Source of the DNA: Pelotomaculum sp.
GTDB lineage: Bacteria; Bacillota; Desulfotomaculia; Desulfotomaculales; Pelotomaculaceae
Direction: 5' to 3'
Assembly: GCA_003489345.1 (NCBI GenBank)
Contig: DNIT01000088.1
Coordinates: forward strand, 19,084-31,427
Length of the DNA stretch: 12,344 bases
Both the position numbers and the translations under genes were made by a program. The notes under the pieces were generated by a model. That model was not told the origin of the DNA. It saw only the letters and a program-made list of their open reading frames with translations, and searched no databases. This document shows, in pieces, positions 5,723-11,296 of the stretch; the first letter of the stretch is position 1, and every line of letters begins with the position of its first letter.

Positions 5723-7467
5723 TGCTATATGAAAATACGATAAAAGTCCTTTTTGTAGACTTATCCTCCCGTAAAATTCGCATTGAAAAGAGAGGTGACC
5801 TGAAAGATTTTTTAGGTGGAGTGGGTGTCGCCTCCAAGCTTTTGGAGGAAAACATGAAACCTGAGCTAGACCCGCTTGACGAACAGCAGCCTGCTATATT
5901 TGCTATCGGGGCGCTGTCCTCAATCTACCCCGTTATCACCAAAACTGTGGCGATGTTCATTTCGCCGTTAACGGGCGAACTGGGGGAAAGCTACGCGGGC
6001 GGCCGGCTGGCCCTTACGTTGTTTATGGCGGGTTATGATGCGGTTGTCCTCACCGGCAAATCACATAATCCATGCTACTTGTCAATTACCCGGCAAAGTG
6101 TTGAGTTTATGGACGCCAGGCCTTTGTGGGGTATGAACTCGGATGAAGTTGGGCGGGTTATTCGTGAAAAAGAGGCCGGAAGCGGCAAAAGGAGTATTTT
6201 GCGTATTGGACCAGCGGGTGAAAATAGGGTCGCCTATGCCAGCGTGTGTGTTGATACGTATCGCCACTTCGGGCGGCTCGGGTTGGGGGCGGTCCTTGGG
6301 AGCAAGAATGTTAAGGCTATTACTGTTATAGGCGACAGAGATATTCCAATTGCCAATTTCAAAGAATACTTCAAAGTGTACCGCTCTATTTACGACAAGG
6401 TAACGGACACGGAAATCATGATGAAGTACCACGACGTTGGCACACCGATCAATGTTGCCTCTTTAAACGCGATGGGCGCACTGCCTACGAAAAACCTGTC
6501 TCAGGGCCGCTTTGAGCATGCAGACGCAATTACAGGCGAAGCGTTTGCCGCAAATAATTTGGTGCGAAAACTTGCTTGTACCGGTTGTCCCGTGGGTTGT
6601 ATTCACATTGGACAATTCAGGCGGGAATTTGGCAAGGGCTATGAATACGAAGCGGTTAGTGTTGGTTACGATTACGAGTTGCTCTTTTCGTTGGGCTCTT
6701 ATCTTGGCATCAAAACCCCGGATGAAATCCTAAAACTAATTGAAGCGGTTGAAAAAACCGGGCTGGACGCTATGTCCTGCGGGGTTGCCTTGGGCTGGGC
6801 CACTGAGGCTTACCAAAAAGGACTTGTCTCTGACTCTGAAACCATGGTTCCTTTGGATTTTGGGCTGACAGAAAACTATATCAGCGCCATTTGGCATATT
6901 GCCGGGGCTGCCAATGATTTTTACAGCGCGCTTGGCCGTGGCTGCTATCATGCGGCGACAGTATATGGCGGTAGGGATTTTGCGATGACTTTTGCCAAAA
7001 ATGAAATATCCGGGTATCACACAGGCTACGGCATTGTGGTTGGCAGCGTTGTGGGAGCGAGACATTCTCATCTGTGCAACGGCGGGTATGCAATTGATCA
7101 AGCTCAGAAGCAGATGTCTGACCATGAAATGGTTGACGCCCTGCTTCAAGAAGAAAAGGAACGCTGTATGCTGAACTCGTTAATAATCTGTTTGTTCGCC
7201 AGAAAAGCCTATGACCGTGCCACTGTCATAGGCGCCTGCAGGGCGGTAGGTCTCGAAATAGAGGACTCTGATTTGACGCAAATTGCTGAAAAAATCTTTC
7301 ATACAAAAATGCGGATACGTGAGAAACTGGGCTTTACACTGGAGAACGTTCAATTGCCCAAGCGGTTTTTCGTGACTCCGGGCCTAAACGGGGTGCTTGA
7401 TGAAACAATTACGAAAAAAATGATTGGCATGTATGCTGCCAGGGTTGCAGCGGAGATGGAAACATAA
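5722..7467 (+). CDS. aor: Aldehyde:ferredoxin oxidoreductase family tungsten enzyme (catalytic subunit)
   Basis: 581 residues from the ATG at 5722, chosen because GGAGG (5710-5714) lies 7 nt upstream; the in-frame ATG at 5698 lacks such a site. The family N-terminal domain (about 5-205) shows VDLSSRKI, FLGGVGVASKLL, SPLTGELGESYAGGR, AGYDAVVLTGKS, IGPAGENRVAYAS and GLGAVLGSKNVKAI, which bind the bis-pterin cofactor. The [4Fe-4S] ligands are C286, C289 and C293 (CTGCPVGC), with C490 (SLIICLF) as the likely fourth. The pterin-contact segment GARHSHLCNGGYAID (445-459) and the C-terminal RIREKLGF...LPKRFF are also present. AORs oxidise aldehydes to carboxylic acids, or reduce acids with low-potential ferredoxin, using W-bis-MPT. 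The substrate cannot be read from the sequence. Length is slightly under the ~600 typical of AOR. With the upstream ferredoxin it resembles an AorAB-type module. Confidence 0.92.
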   Translation: MLYENTIKVLFVDLSSRKIRIEKRGDLKDFLGGVGVASKLLEENMKPELDPLDEQQPAIFAIGALSSIYPVITKTVAMFISPLTGELGESYAGGRLALTLFMAGYDAVVLTGKSHNPCYLSITRQSVEFMDARPLWGMNSDEVGRVIREKEAGSGKRSILRIGPAGENRVAYASVCVDTYRHFGRLGLGAVLGSKNVKAITVIGDRDIPIANFKEYFKVYRSIYDKVTDTEIMMKYHDVGTPINVASLNAMGALPTKNLSQGRFEHADAITGEAFAANNLVRKLACTGCPVGCIHIGQFRREFGKGYEYEAVSVGYDYELLFSLGSYLGIKTPDEILKLIEAVEKTGLDAMSCGVALGWATEAYQKGLVSDSETMVPLDFGLTENYISAIWHIAGAANDFYSALGRGCYHAATVYGGRDFAMTFAKNEISGYHTGYGIVVGSVVGARHSHLCNGGYAIDQAQKQMSDHEMVDALLQEEKERCMLNSLIICLFARKAYDRATVIGACRAVGLEIEDSDLTQIAEKIFHTKMRIREKLGFTLENVQLPKRFFVTPGLNGVLDETITKKMIGMYAARVAAEMET

Positions 7468-7509
7468 TCGTAAATTGTGCAGAAAAATCATAGACACTCA
7501 CCTTGCAAC

Positions 7510-7557
7510 GCACAAGGAAACTCACCCTAACGTTTTAAAGGGTGGGTTTCTTTGTGC
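7510..7557 (+). terminator. 19-bp hairpin terminator after AOR
   Basis: GCACAAGGAAACTCACCCT (7510-7528) pairs along all 19 bases with 7539-7557, with two G-U pairs, around a 10-nt loop AACGTTTTAA. The inner 11 bp followed by TTTCTTT would act as an intrinsic terminator. The arms are unusually long for a simple terminator. Confidence 0.75.
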
Positions 7558-7672
7558 CCCTGGTTTTGCACAGGAAATCATGGAAGCTTTAGGTGAAGCA
7601 ATTAAAAACACATTATGTCGGAGGATAAACCTGTCACCAACAAAAACAAATCCTTAAACAGTCCTTAAAGGA

Positions 7673-7702
7673 AGGGCCGTCTTAGTTGGACGGCTTTATT
7701 TT
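7673..7702 (+). terminator. Rho-independent terminator
   Basis: GCCGTC (7676-7681) pairs with GACGGC (7689-7694) around a 7-nt loop, followed by TTTATTTT. It is the second terminator behind AOR and lies about 100 bp before the prenyltransferase start. Confidence 0.8.
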
Positions 7703-7806
7703 CGAAAATAAATGAATTTTTTGTTTTTTTATGCAGGCAAAAAGTCTGGTGACATGGAATAGTCATTTGTAAACAGTTGCCATTCAATGAGGAAGGAGTT
7801 ATATTG

Positions 7807-8703
7807 ATGCGAGGTTCTTTGACCGATTATATGCAGGAAACACGACCCCAGTTTCTAATTCTAACCCCGGTATGCTGTCTGGTCGGAGCGGCATCCGTCT
7901 ACTGGAAAAGTGGCGCTGTCAATCCTCTGTATCTGGCTATCGCTCTCGTTGGAGGGATAGCGGCACATGCCGCTGTCAACGTCTTAAATGACTATCATGA
8001 CTATATTAGCGGGCTTGACCTGCATACCACAACTACCCCTTTCAGCGGGGGAAGCGGGCTTCTGCCGGCGGGTCGCCTTTCTGCTGCAGCAGCTCTTGTC
8101 CTCGGGAGTGCGTGCCTGGGCGTGACCTTGATTGTCGGCGTTTTTTTCCTGGTTGTGCATGGACCGGGGCTTTTATGGGTGGGATTGCCCGGAGTATTGT
8201 TGGTGGTTTTGTATACAAAGTATATCACGCGCTCCCCTATTCTGTGCCTGCTGGCGCCGGGACTGGGGTTTGGACCGTGTATGGTATTGGGCACTTATTT
8301 TGTTCTGCAAGGCTCTTATGACCTTAATGCCGCAGTTGCTTCACTGATACCGGGATTTTTGGTCAGCAACCTGCTGCTCCTTAATCAATTCCCAGACCTT
8401 GAGGCGGACCGTATGGCCGGCCGCCGCCACCTGCTCGTTTTATTCGGACAAAACAAGTGCGCTCAGGTTTACGCTGCTATAGCTATGTTAACTTACGCCA
8501 GTATTGTTGGGGCGGTAGCCCTGAAGTTATTGCCGGCGCCGGTGCTTTTGGCTCTTTTGACATTTCCCTTGGCGCTTAAAACAATTCAGGGTGTGCTGCG
8601 AAACAGTGAACAACTAACGGTATTGATACCCCTTCTCGGCCGCAACGTGGCTTATACTCTTGCCACACCTTTCCTACTGGCCATCGGTCTGCTTATGTCC
8701 TAG
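7807..8703 (+). CDS. UbiA-family membrane prenyltransferase (MenA-like)
   Basis: 298 residues, highly hydrophobic, with about 8-9 membrane helices. The two Asp-rich motifs of the UbiA superfamily are present: NVLNDYHDYISGLD at 58-71 (cytoplasmic loop after helix 2) and NQFPDLEADRMAGRR at 193-207. These bind Mg-diphosphate and transfer a prenyl group to an aromatic or other acceptor. The N-terminus (MQETRPQFLILTPV) and overall layout resemble MenA-type 1,4-dihydroxy-2-naphthoate prenyltransferases, but no other quinone gene is nearby, so the acceptor is unknown. ATG 7807 is chosen for AAGGAG (7793-7798) 8 nt upstream; a TTG at 7804 and an upstream TTG at 7777 are less likely. It is flanked by terminators on both sides, so it is probably monocistronic. 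Confidence 0.88.
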   Translation: MRGSLTDYMQETRPQFLILTPVCCLVGAASVYWKSGAVNPLYLAIALVGGIAAHAAVNVLNDYHDYISGLDLHTTTTPFSGGSGLLPAGRLSAAAALVLGSACLGVTLIVGVFFLVVHGPGLLWVGLPGVLLVVLYTKYITRSPILCLLAPGLGFGPCMVLGTYFVLQGSYDLNAAVASLIPGFLVSNLLLLNQFPDLEADRMAGRRHLLVLFGQNKCAQVYAAIAMLTYASIVGAVALKLLPAPVLLALLTFPLALKTIQGVLRNSEQLTVLIPLLGRNVAYTLATPFLLAIGLLMS

Positions 8704-8729
8704 ACCTGGCCTGCAGTATGTACTTTTAA

Positions 8730-8762
8730 TGGCGCCCTTACCCGGGCGCTATTTATATTTTC
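8730..8762 (+). terminator. Rho-independent terminator after the prenyltransferase gene
   Basis: GCGCCC (8732-8737) pairs with GGGCGC (8744-8749) around TTACCC, with weak extension on both sides, followed by TATTTATATTTT. It starts 27 bp past the stop codon. Confidence 0.85.
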
Positions 8763-8770
8763 AGCTATTA

Positions 8771-8797
8771 TTCAAGTTCTTTTAAGTTCTAATTAAG
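8771..8797 (+). promoter_or_regulatory. Three phased direct repeats upstream of the lipoprotein gene
   Basis: TTCAAG (8771), TTTAAG (8781) and ATTAAG (8792) recur at 10- and 11-bp spacing, the first two each followed by TTCT. Repeats in phase with one helical turn are typical of sites for OmpR/PhoB-type response regulators. They lie about 75 bp before the lipoprotein start. No response regulator gene is in the window, so the regulator is unknown. Confidence 0.35.
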
Positions 8798-8867
8798 GTT
8801 TTTTGGGGTTTCTGGTGTTAGTATGGTTGCGTGGTGCAAAACTTAATTGAAAGCAGGAGGAAATGAT

Positions 8868-9449
8868 ATGTTGTTTAAGAAATCAGTGTTGGTATCCGCC
8901 GCTATGTTCGCTACGGTTTCGCTTGTGGGGTGTGGCGCCGGTGCCCCTCAAGATGCAGCTTCGACCACGCCCGCAGCCCAGACGCAGCAAGCAAACGGCC
9001 AGACAGCCAATGGGATGGCCTTGCCTGCTGATAAACCGGCCTATACTGCTAAAGTTGCGGATGTTGCAAATGATCAAGTAACAATCTATAAGGCTGAGCC
9101 AGCTGCTGAACCGCAAGGGGGGCCTCAAGGGACAAACCAGGGTGCCCCACAGGGGGAGCCGCAAGGGAGAGCGCAAGGCGCTCCGCAGGGGGGCGATGAA
9201 AAAGGTCCGGGTCCGGGTGGGCAAATGAAATTGAGCGAACAAGCCGACACCATTATAATTCCGGCAAGCGCCCAGGTGGTTACAGGCGGTCCGGGGGGCG
9301 GCGATATCAGTTCAATAAAGGTTTCTGATCTCAAAAAGGATCAAATCATCCAGGTGTGGGAAAAAGACGGAGCAATTACCTTTGTCCAGGTAATGGACAA
9401 TAACCGGAATATGCCCAATGATGGTGTGCAACAGCAAGGTGGGCAGTAA
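8868..9449 (+). CDS. Secreted lipoprotein with Gln-Gly-Pro repeat
   Basis: 193 residues. The N-terminus is a lipoprotein signal: Lys-Lys at 4-5, a hydrophobic core, and lipobox LVGC with Cys22 as the lipidation site. A Thr/Ala/Gln-rich spacer (24-58) is followed by a short beta-like segment (YTAKVADVANDQVTIYKAE), then a low-complexity block at about 82-118 made of PQG-type units (PQGGPQG, QGAPQGEPQG, QGAPQGG). A second beta-like segment runs from about 127 to 177 (TIIIPASAQVVTG, IKVSDLKKDQIIQVW). Similar Clostridial lipoproteins keep a small beta domain interrupted by a Gly/Pro/Gln-rich loop, which is what I see here; the function is not known. ATG 8868 is chosen for AGGAGG 7 nt upstream. The gene is probably monocistronic. 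Confidence 0.75.
   Translation: MLFKKSVLVSAAMFATVSLVGCGAGAPQDAASTTPAAQTQQANGQTANGMALPADKPAYTAKVADVANDQVTIYKAEPAAEPQGGPQGTNQGAPQGEPQGRAQGAPQGGDEKGPGPGGQMKLSEQADTIIIPASAQVVTGGPGGGDISSIKVSDLKKDQIIQVWEKDGAITFVQVMDNNRNMPNDGVQQQGGQ
9112..9202 (+). repeat. Degenerate short repeat encoding PQG units
   Basis: Repeated CCGCAAGGG / CCTCAAGGG / CCACAGGGG / GCGCAAGGC steps encode the PQG/AQG units of the lipoprotein. Such tracts can gain or lose units by slippage. Confidence 0.6.
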
Positions 9450-9482
9450 AGCAGGCAATAAAGTTCTAAAGGAATATTTGCC

Positions 9483-9536
9483 AAGCATATTATAAAAACC
9501 CAATCAGCTTAAAACCTGATGGGTTTTCATGCTTTT
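9483..9536 (+). terminator. Hairpin terminator after the lipoprotein gene
   Basis: AAAACCC (9495-9501) pairs with GGGTTTT (9521-9527), with ATCAG/CTGAT inside (one bulged A) and AAGCAT/ATGCTT outside. The T-rich 3' side ends transcription of the lipoprotein gene. Confidence 0.7.
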
Positions 9537-9619
9537 AAAGGAAGTGGGCTAAGAGTAGCAGGACAATTAGTCCATTATGACGAAATTATTTCACAAGTCT
9601 TTTGAGACAGACTTGTACA

Positions 9620-9747
9620 CATTTTTTAGGGACACGTCTGGGTGTATTTTCAGGGTGGTTCCACTGCCGCTAGCGGCGGCTCCGGCAGAATATGAAAACT
9701 TGGCAGCCGCATTCTTTTAGGCAAGGTCTGTGTATTTTTCAGGGTGG
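9620..9747. repeat. Imperfect ~38-bp direct repeat flanking a palindrome
   Basis: Copy 1 at 9620-9658 and copy 2 at 9710-9747 both read roughly CATT-TTTTAGG...GTCTG...TGTATTTTCAGGGTGG, differing by a few small gaps. Between them, GCCGCTAGCGGC (9666-9677) is a perfect 12-bp palindrome, within a larger CTGCCG/CGGCAG pairing (9664-9688). Copy 2 ends just before the ribosome binding site of the next gene. Confidence 0.6.
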
Positions 9748-9764
9748 ATTGCAGGTGATTATGA

Positions 9765-10052
9765 GTGACGGCAACAGGTAAATCTGAAGCTACCAAGTGG
9801 GGATGGCTGTCAATAGCAGTTACAGTACTCGGTGTGGCTATCATTGCGGGACCTTGGATTCCGGACAGGTATAAAATCATGCTGGCTGTACCGGTCTACG
9901 CCATGTTTTTCTATGTTTACTATAAATACCTGCATTTAAAAAAAACGGCCAAAACCAACAAAACCAATGCCGAGGCTGTCCAGGACAATGAAAACAGGGC
10001 TGCCAGAAGGCAAGCGGAGCGCCTGCAAAAGGGTAAAAACAAATTGCATTGA
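9765..10052 (+). CDS. Small two-TM membrane protein, 95 aa
   Basis: I do not recognise a family. The GTG start at 9765 is supported by AGGTGA (9753-9758) 6 nt upstream and by an in-frame stop at 9762, which leaves no earlier option. Two hydrophobic helices are visible, about 12-31 (WGWLSIAVTVLGVAIIAGPW) and about 36-54 (YKIMLAVPVYAMFFYVYY), joined by a tight IPDR turn. A hydrophilic, strongly basic tail from 55 carries Lys/Asn/Ala-rich and Arg/Gln/Glu-rich stretches and probably lies in the cytoplasm. A shared terminator follows 18 bp after the stop. Expression is likely; function is unknown. Confidence 0.6.
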   Translation: MTATGKSEATKWGWLSIAVTVLGVAIIAGPWIPDRYKIMLAVPVYAMFFYVYYKYLHLKKTAKTNKTNAEAVQDNENRAARRQAERLQKGKNKLH

Positions 10053-10070
10053 TTTTGCCGGATGAATAGC

Positions 10071-10099
10071 GAAACCGCATCTTAAGCAGACGCGGTTTC
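10071..10099. terminator. Bidirectional hairpin terminator
   Basis: GAAACCGC (10071-10078) pairs perfectly with GCGGTTTC (10092-10099), flanked by TTAGTTTT on the plus strand. It lies between the two-TM gene and the convergent 38-aa gene, whose stop codon begins at the next base. Confidence 0.75.
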
Positions 10100-10216
10100 T
10101 TAGTTTTCAACGCGCCGTATTTCATCTTTTGTCAATACGGGAATCAGGTCTAGTTTTACTGCTTCCGTCCCGTCAAAGAAGATATTAAAGAAACCTTTGA
10201 GTAGTTTTATTAACAT
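10100..10216 (-). CDS. Small hypothetical protein, 38 aa
   Basis: A short but well-supported gene. GGAGGTG (10224-10230 on the plus strand) lies 7 nt before an ATG, a TATAAT lies just upstream, and a hairpin terminator directly abuts the stop. The product has a hydrophobic, Phe-rich amphipathic start (MLIKLLKGFFNIFFDG) and a charged C-terminal half ending TKDEIRRVEN. I do not recognise it. The hydrophobic start is too short and Lys-interrupted for a firm membrane helix; it might lie on the membrane surface. A longer in-frame start exists upstream, but it would pass through the ribosome binding site and promoter and is rejected. Confidence 0.55.
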   Translation of the reverse strand: MLIKLLKGFFNIFFDGTEAVKLDLIPVLTKDEIRRVEN

Positions 10217-10223
10217 TGAACAA

Positions 10224-10243
10224 CACCTCCATATATTATTATA
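10224..10243 (-). promoter_or_regulatory. -10 box and strong RBS of the 38-aa gene
   Basis: On the minus strand TATAAT (10243-10238) is followed at 7 nt by GGAGGTG (10230-10224). The -35 position (about 17 nt further upstream) holds only a weak hexamer. The leader would be about 15 nt long. Confidence 0.4.
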
Positions 10244-10427
10244 AGGTGAACTTATCATAAGATCATTACTGTATTGTTGGATATTTTGGTACAAAGTGAT
10301 ACGTTTGTATGTTTTACGAAGTTGTAATCCTGCGGTAGGCAGTTTAGCGCCAAAGACTGAGGAAGGACTTTCCGGGTTTTAGGACGAATAAAGGCGAGGC
10401 AAGACAGTTTCCTTGTCAGCCTTGCTG

Positions 10428-10452
10428 CCCCCTTAAATTTATCTTATCCGAC
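10428..10452 (+). promoter_or_regulatory. Candidate SigI-type autoregulatory promoter
   Basis: CCCCC (10428-10432) and CGAC (10449-10452) are separated by 16 nt. As I recall, promoters read by SigI in Bacillus and Clostridium thermocellum carry a C-rich -35 and a CGAA-type -10, and sigI-rsgI is usually autoregulated. The match is good at -35 and partial at -10. It would give a leader of about 80 nt before the TTG start. Confidence 0.35.
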
Positions 10453-10540
10453 GTATGTAAGAGCAAAGGGAACATACTCCCTGCGCCTACTTAATCCATC
10501 GGAAAGAGGTGAGCACCGGTAGATAAAGGGGTGTGAATAT

Positions 10541-11296
10541 TTGTTTCCTGTACAGGATCTGGAAAATACTATCATACTGATCAAAGACGGTGAAAATCTG
10601 GTCCGGGAAGATTTTCTCGAAAAATGCAGGCCGTTTGTGTTTAAAACAGCGTGCCGTATTTCAAGGCGCGCATTGGAGTGGGGCCGGGACGACGAGCTGG
10701 CAGTGGCCTTGATTGCCTTTAACGAGGCTATTGACCGCTACCGGGTGGAATCCGGTGTGCCTTTTTTAGCTTACGCCAGGATGGTAATGGGAAGCCGGCT
10801 CACCGACCATTACCGGAAGGAAAGCAGGATCGCCCAATCAAGCGTACTTCTACCCCCAAACGGATGTGTTTCCGGCAGCCTGGAATACGCCAAATCCTGG
10901 GAGGTTTATTGGGAAGAAAAAGCTGCCGGGGAAAGGGAAGAGGAGATAAAAGAGTTTGGCAGGTTATTGACATCATATGGGGTAACCTTTGAGGACCTGG
11001 TAAAATGCTCACCGCGCCACCGTGACACCCGCCAGGCTCTGATGCGTGCGGCATGGTCGCTAGCGGAGGACGGCTCGCTTTTCGAAGAGCTGAGGCAGAA
11101 AAAAAAGCTTCCCCTGATCGAACTTGAGAAAAGCACCGGTATTCGCCGCAAAAATTTGGAGCGGGGAAGAAAATATATCATCGCAATGGCTCTTTTAATC
11201 AGCAGGCGGGAAGAATTTTTATATCTAAGCTCATATTTGAGGATGCCTTCCGCGTTTAAGGGGGATACAAATGAGTGCGCACGGGATGGTTGTTGA
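10541..11296 (+). CDS. sigI: RNA polymerase sigma factor SigI
   Basis: 251 residues, the same length as Bacillus SigI as I remember it. A sigma-2-like region covers about 25-95 (CRPFVFKTACRI, ELAVALIAFNEAIDRYRVESGVPFLAYARMV, RLTDHYRKE) and binds the -10 element and core polymerase. A variable linker follows, then the SigI-specific C-terminal domain (about 135-225) with a helix-turn-helix-like LPLIELEKSTGIRRKNLERG. SigI controls cell-wall and, in cellulolytic clostridia, polysaccharide-degradation genes, and is held inactive by RsgI. The start is TTG, supported by GGGGTG (10528-10533) 7 nt upstream and an in-frame stop at 10520. The 3' end overlaps rsgI by 26 bp, so the two are translationally linked. 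Promoter candidate: see the CCCCC/CGAC site. Confidence 0.93.
   Translation: MFPVQDLENTIILIKDGENLVREDFLEKCRPFVFKTACRISRRALEWGRDDELAVALIAFNEAIDRYRVESGVPFLAYARMVMGSRLTDHYRKESRIAQSSVLLPPNGCVSGSLEYAKSWEVYWEEKAAGEREEEIKEFGRLLTSYGVTFEDLVKCSPRHRDTRQALMRAAWSLAEDGSLFEELRQKKKLPLIELEKSTGIRRKNLERGRKYIIAMALLISRREEFLYLSSYLRMPSAFKGDTNECARDGC

Larger units (their letters stand above)
7468..7806. other. Intergenic region between AOR and the prenyltransferase
   Basis: 339 bp with two terminators (7510-7557 and 7673-7702) and no gene I can support. An ATG at 7579 after AGGA opens a 25-residue frame beginning MEALGEAIKNTLCRR, which looks like the start of a real helical protein. It may be a remnant, but I cannot assign it. 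The palindrome ATTTTCGAAAAT lies at 7698-7709. Confidence 0.5.
9450..9764. other. Intergenic region with hairpins and a direct repeat
   Basis: 315 bp with no supported gene. Besides the terminator it holds an 8-bp hairpin ACAAGTCT/AGACTTGT (9593-9616) followed after 5 nt by a T6 run, a small GGAC/GTCC hairpin (9561-9573), and the direct repeat pair with a palindrome between (see the separate entry). It could hold a small RNA or the remains of a mobile element. Confidence 0.5.
10217..10540. other. Intergenic leader region of sigI
   Basis: 324 bp between the 38-aa gene and sigI with no supported gene. The plus strand has several short pairings: GGAA/TTCC (10361-10373), GACA/TGTC around GTTTCCT (about 10403-10417), and two mutually exclusive hairpins, GTATGT/ACATAC (10453-10458 with 10472-10477) and AGGGA/TCCCT (10467-10471 with 10478-10482). 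I cannot match it to a known riboswitch class. It also holds a possible SigI-type promoter. Confidence 0.4.

Noticed and set aside
7579..7656. 25-residue frame beginning MEALGEAIKNTL
   Set aside because: Too short to support as a gene, with a weak RBS and a location between two terminators. Noted only as a possible remnant.
10359..10380. Similarity to the RNase P RNA GAGGAAAGTCCGGG signature
   Set aside because: The match is broken (GAGGAAGGACTTTCCGGG), and the other conserved RNase P regions and the required length are not present.
10320..10540. c-di-GMP, cobalamin or ydaO-type riboswitch before sigI
   Set aside because: I looked for the core motifs of these classes as I remember them and found none. 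The region is kept only as an unassigned structured leader.
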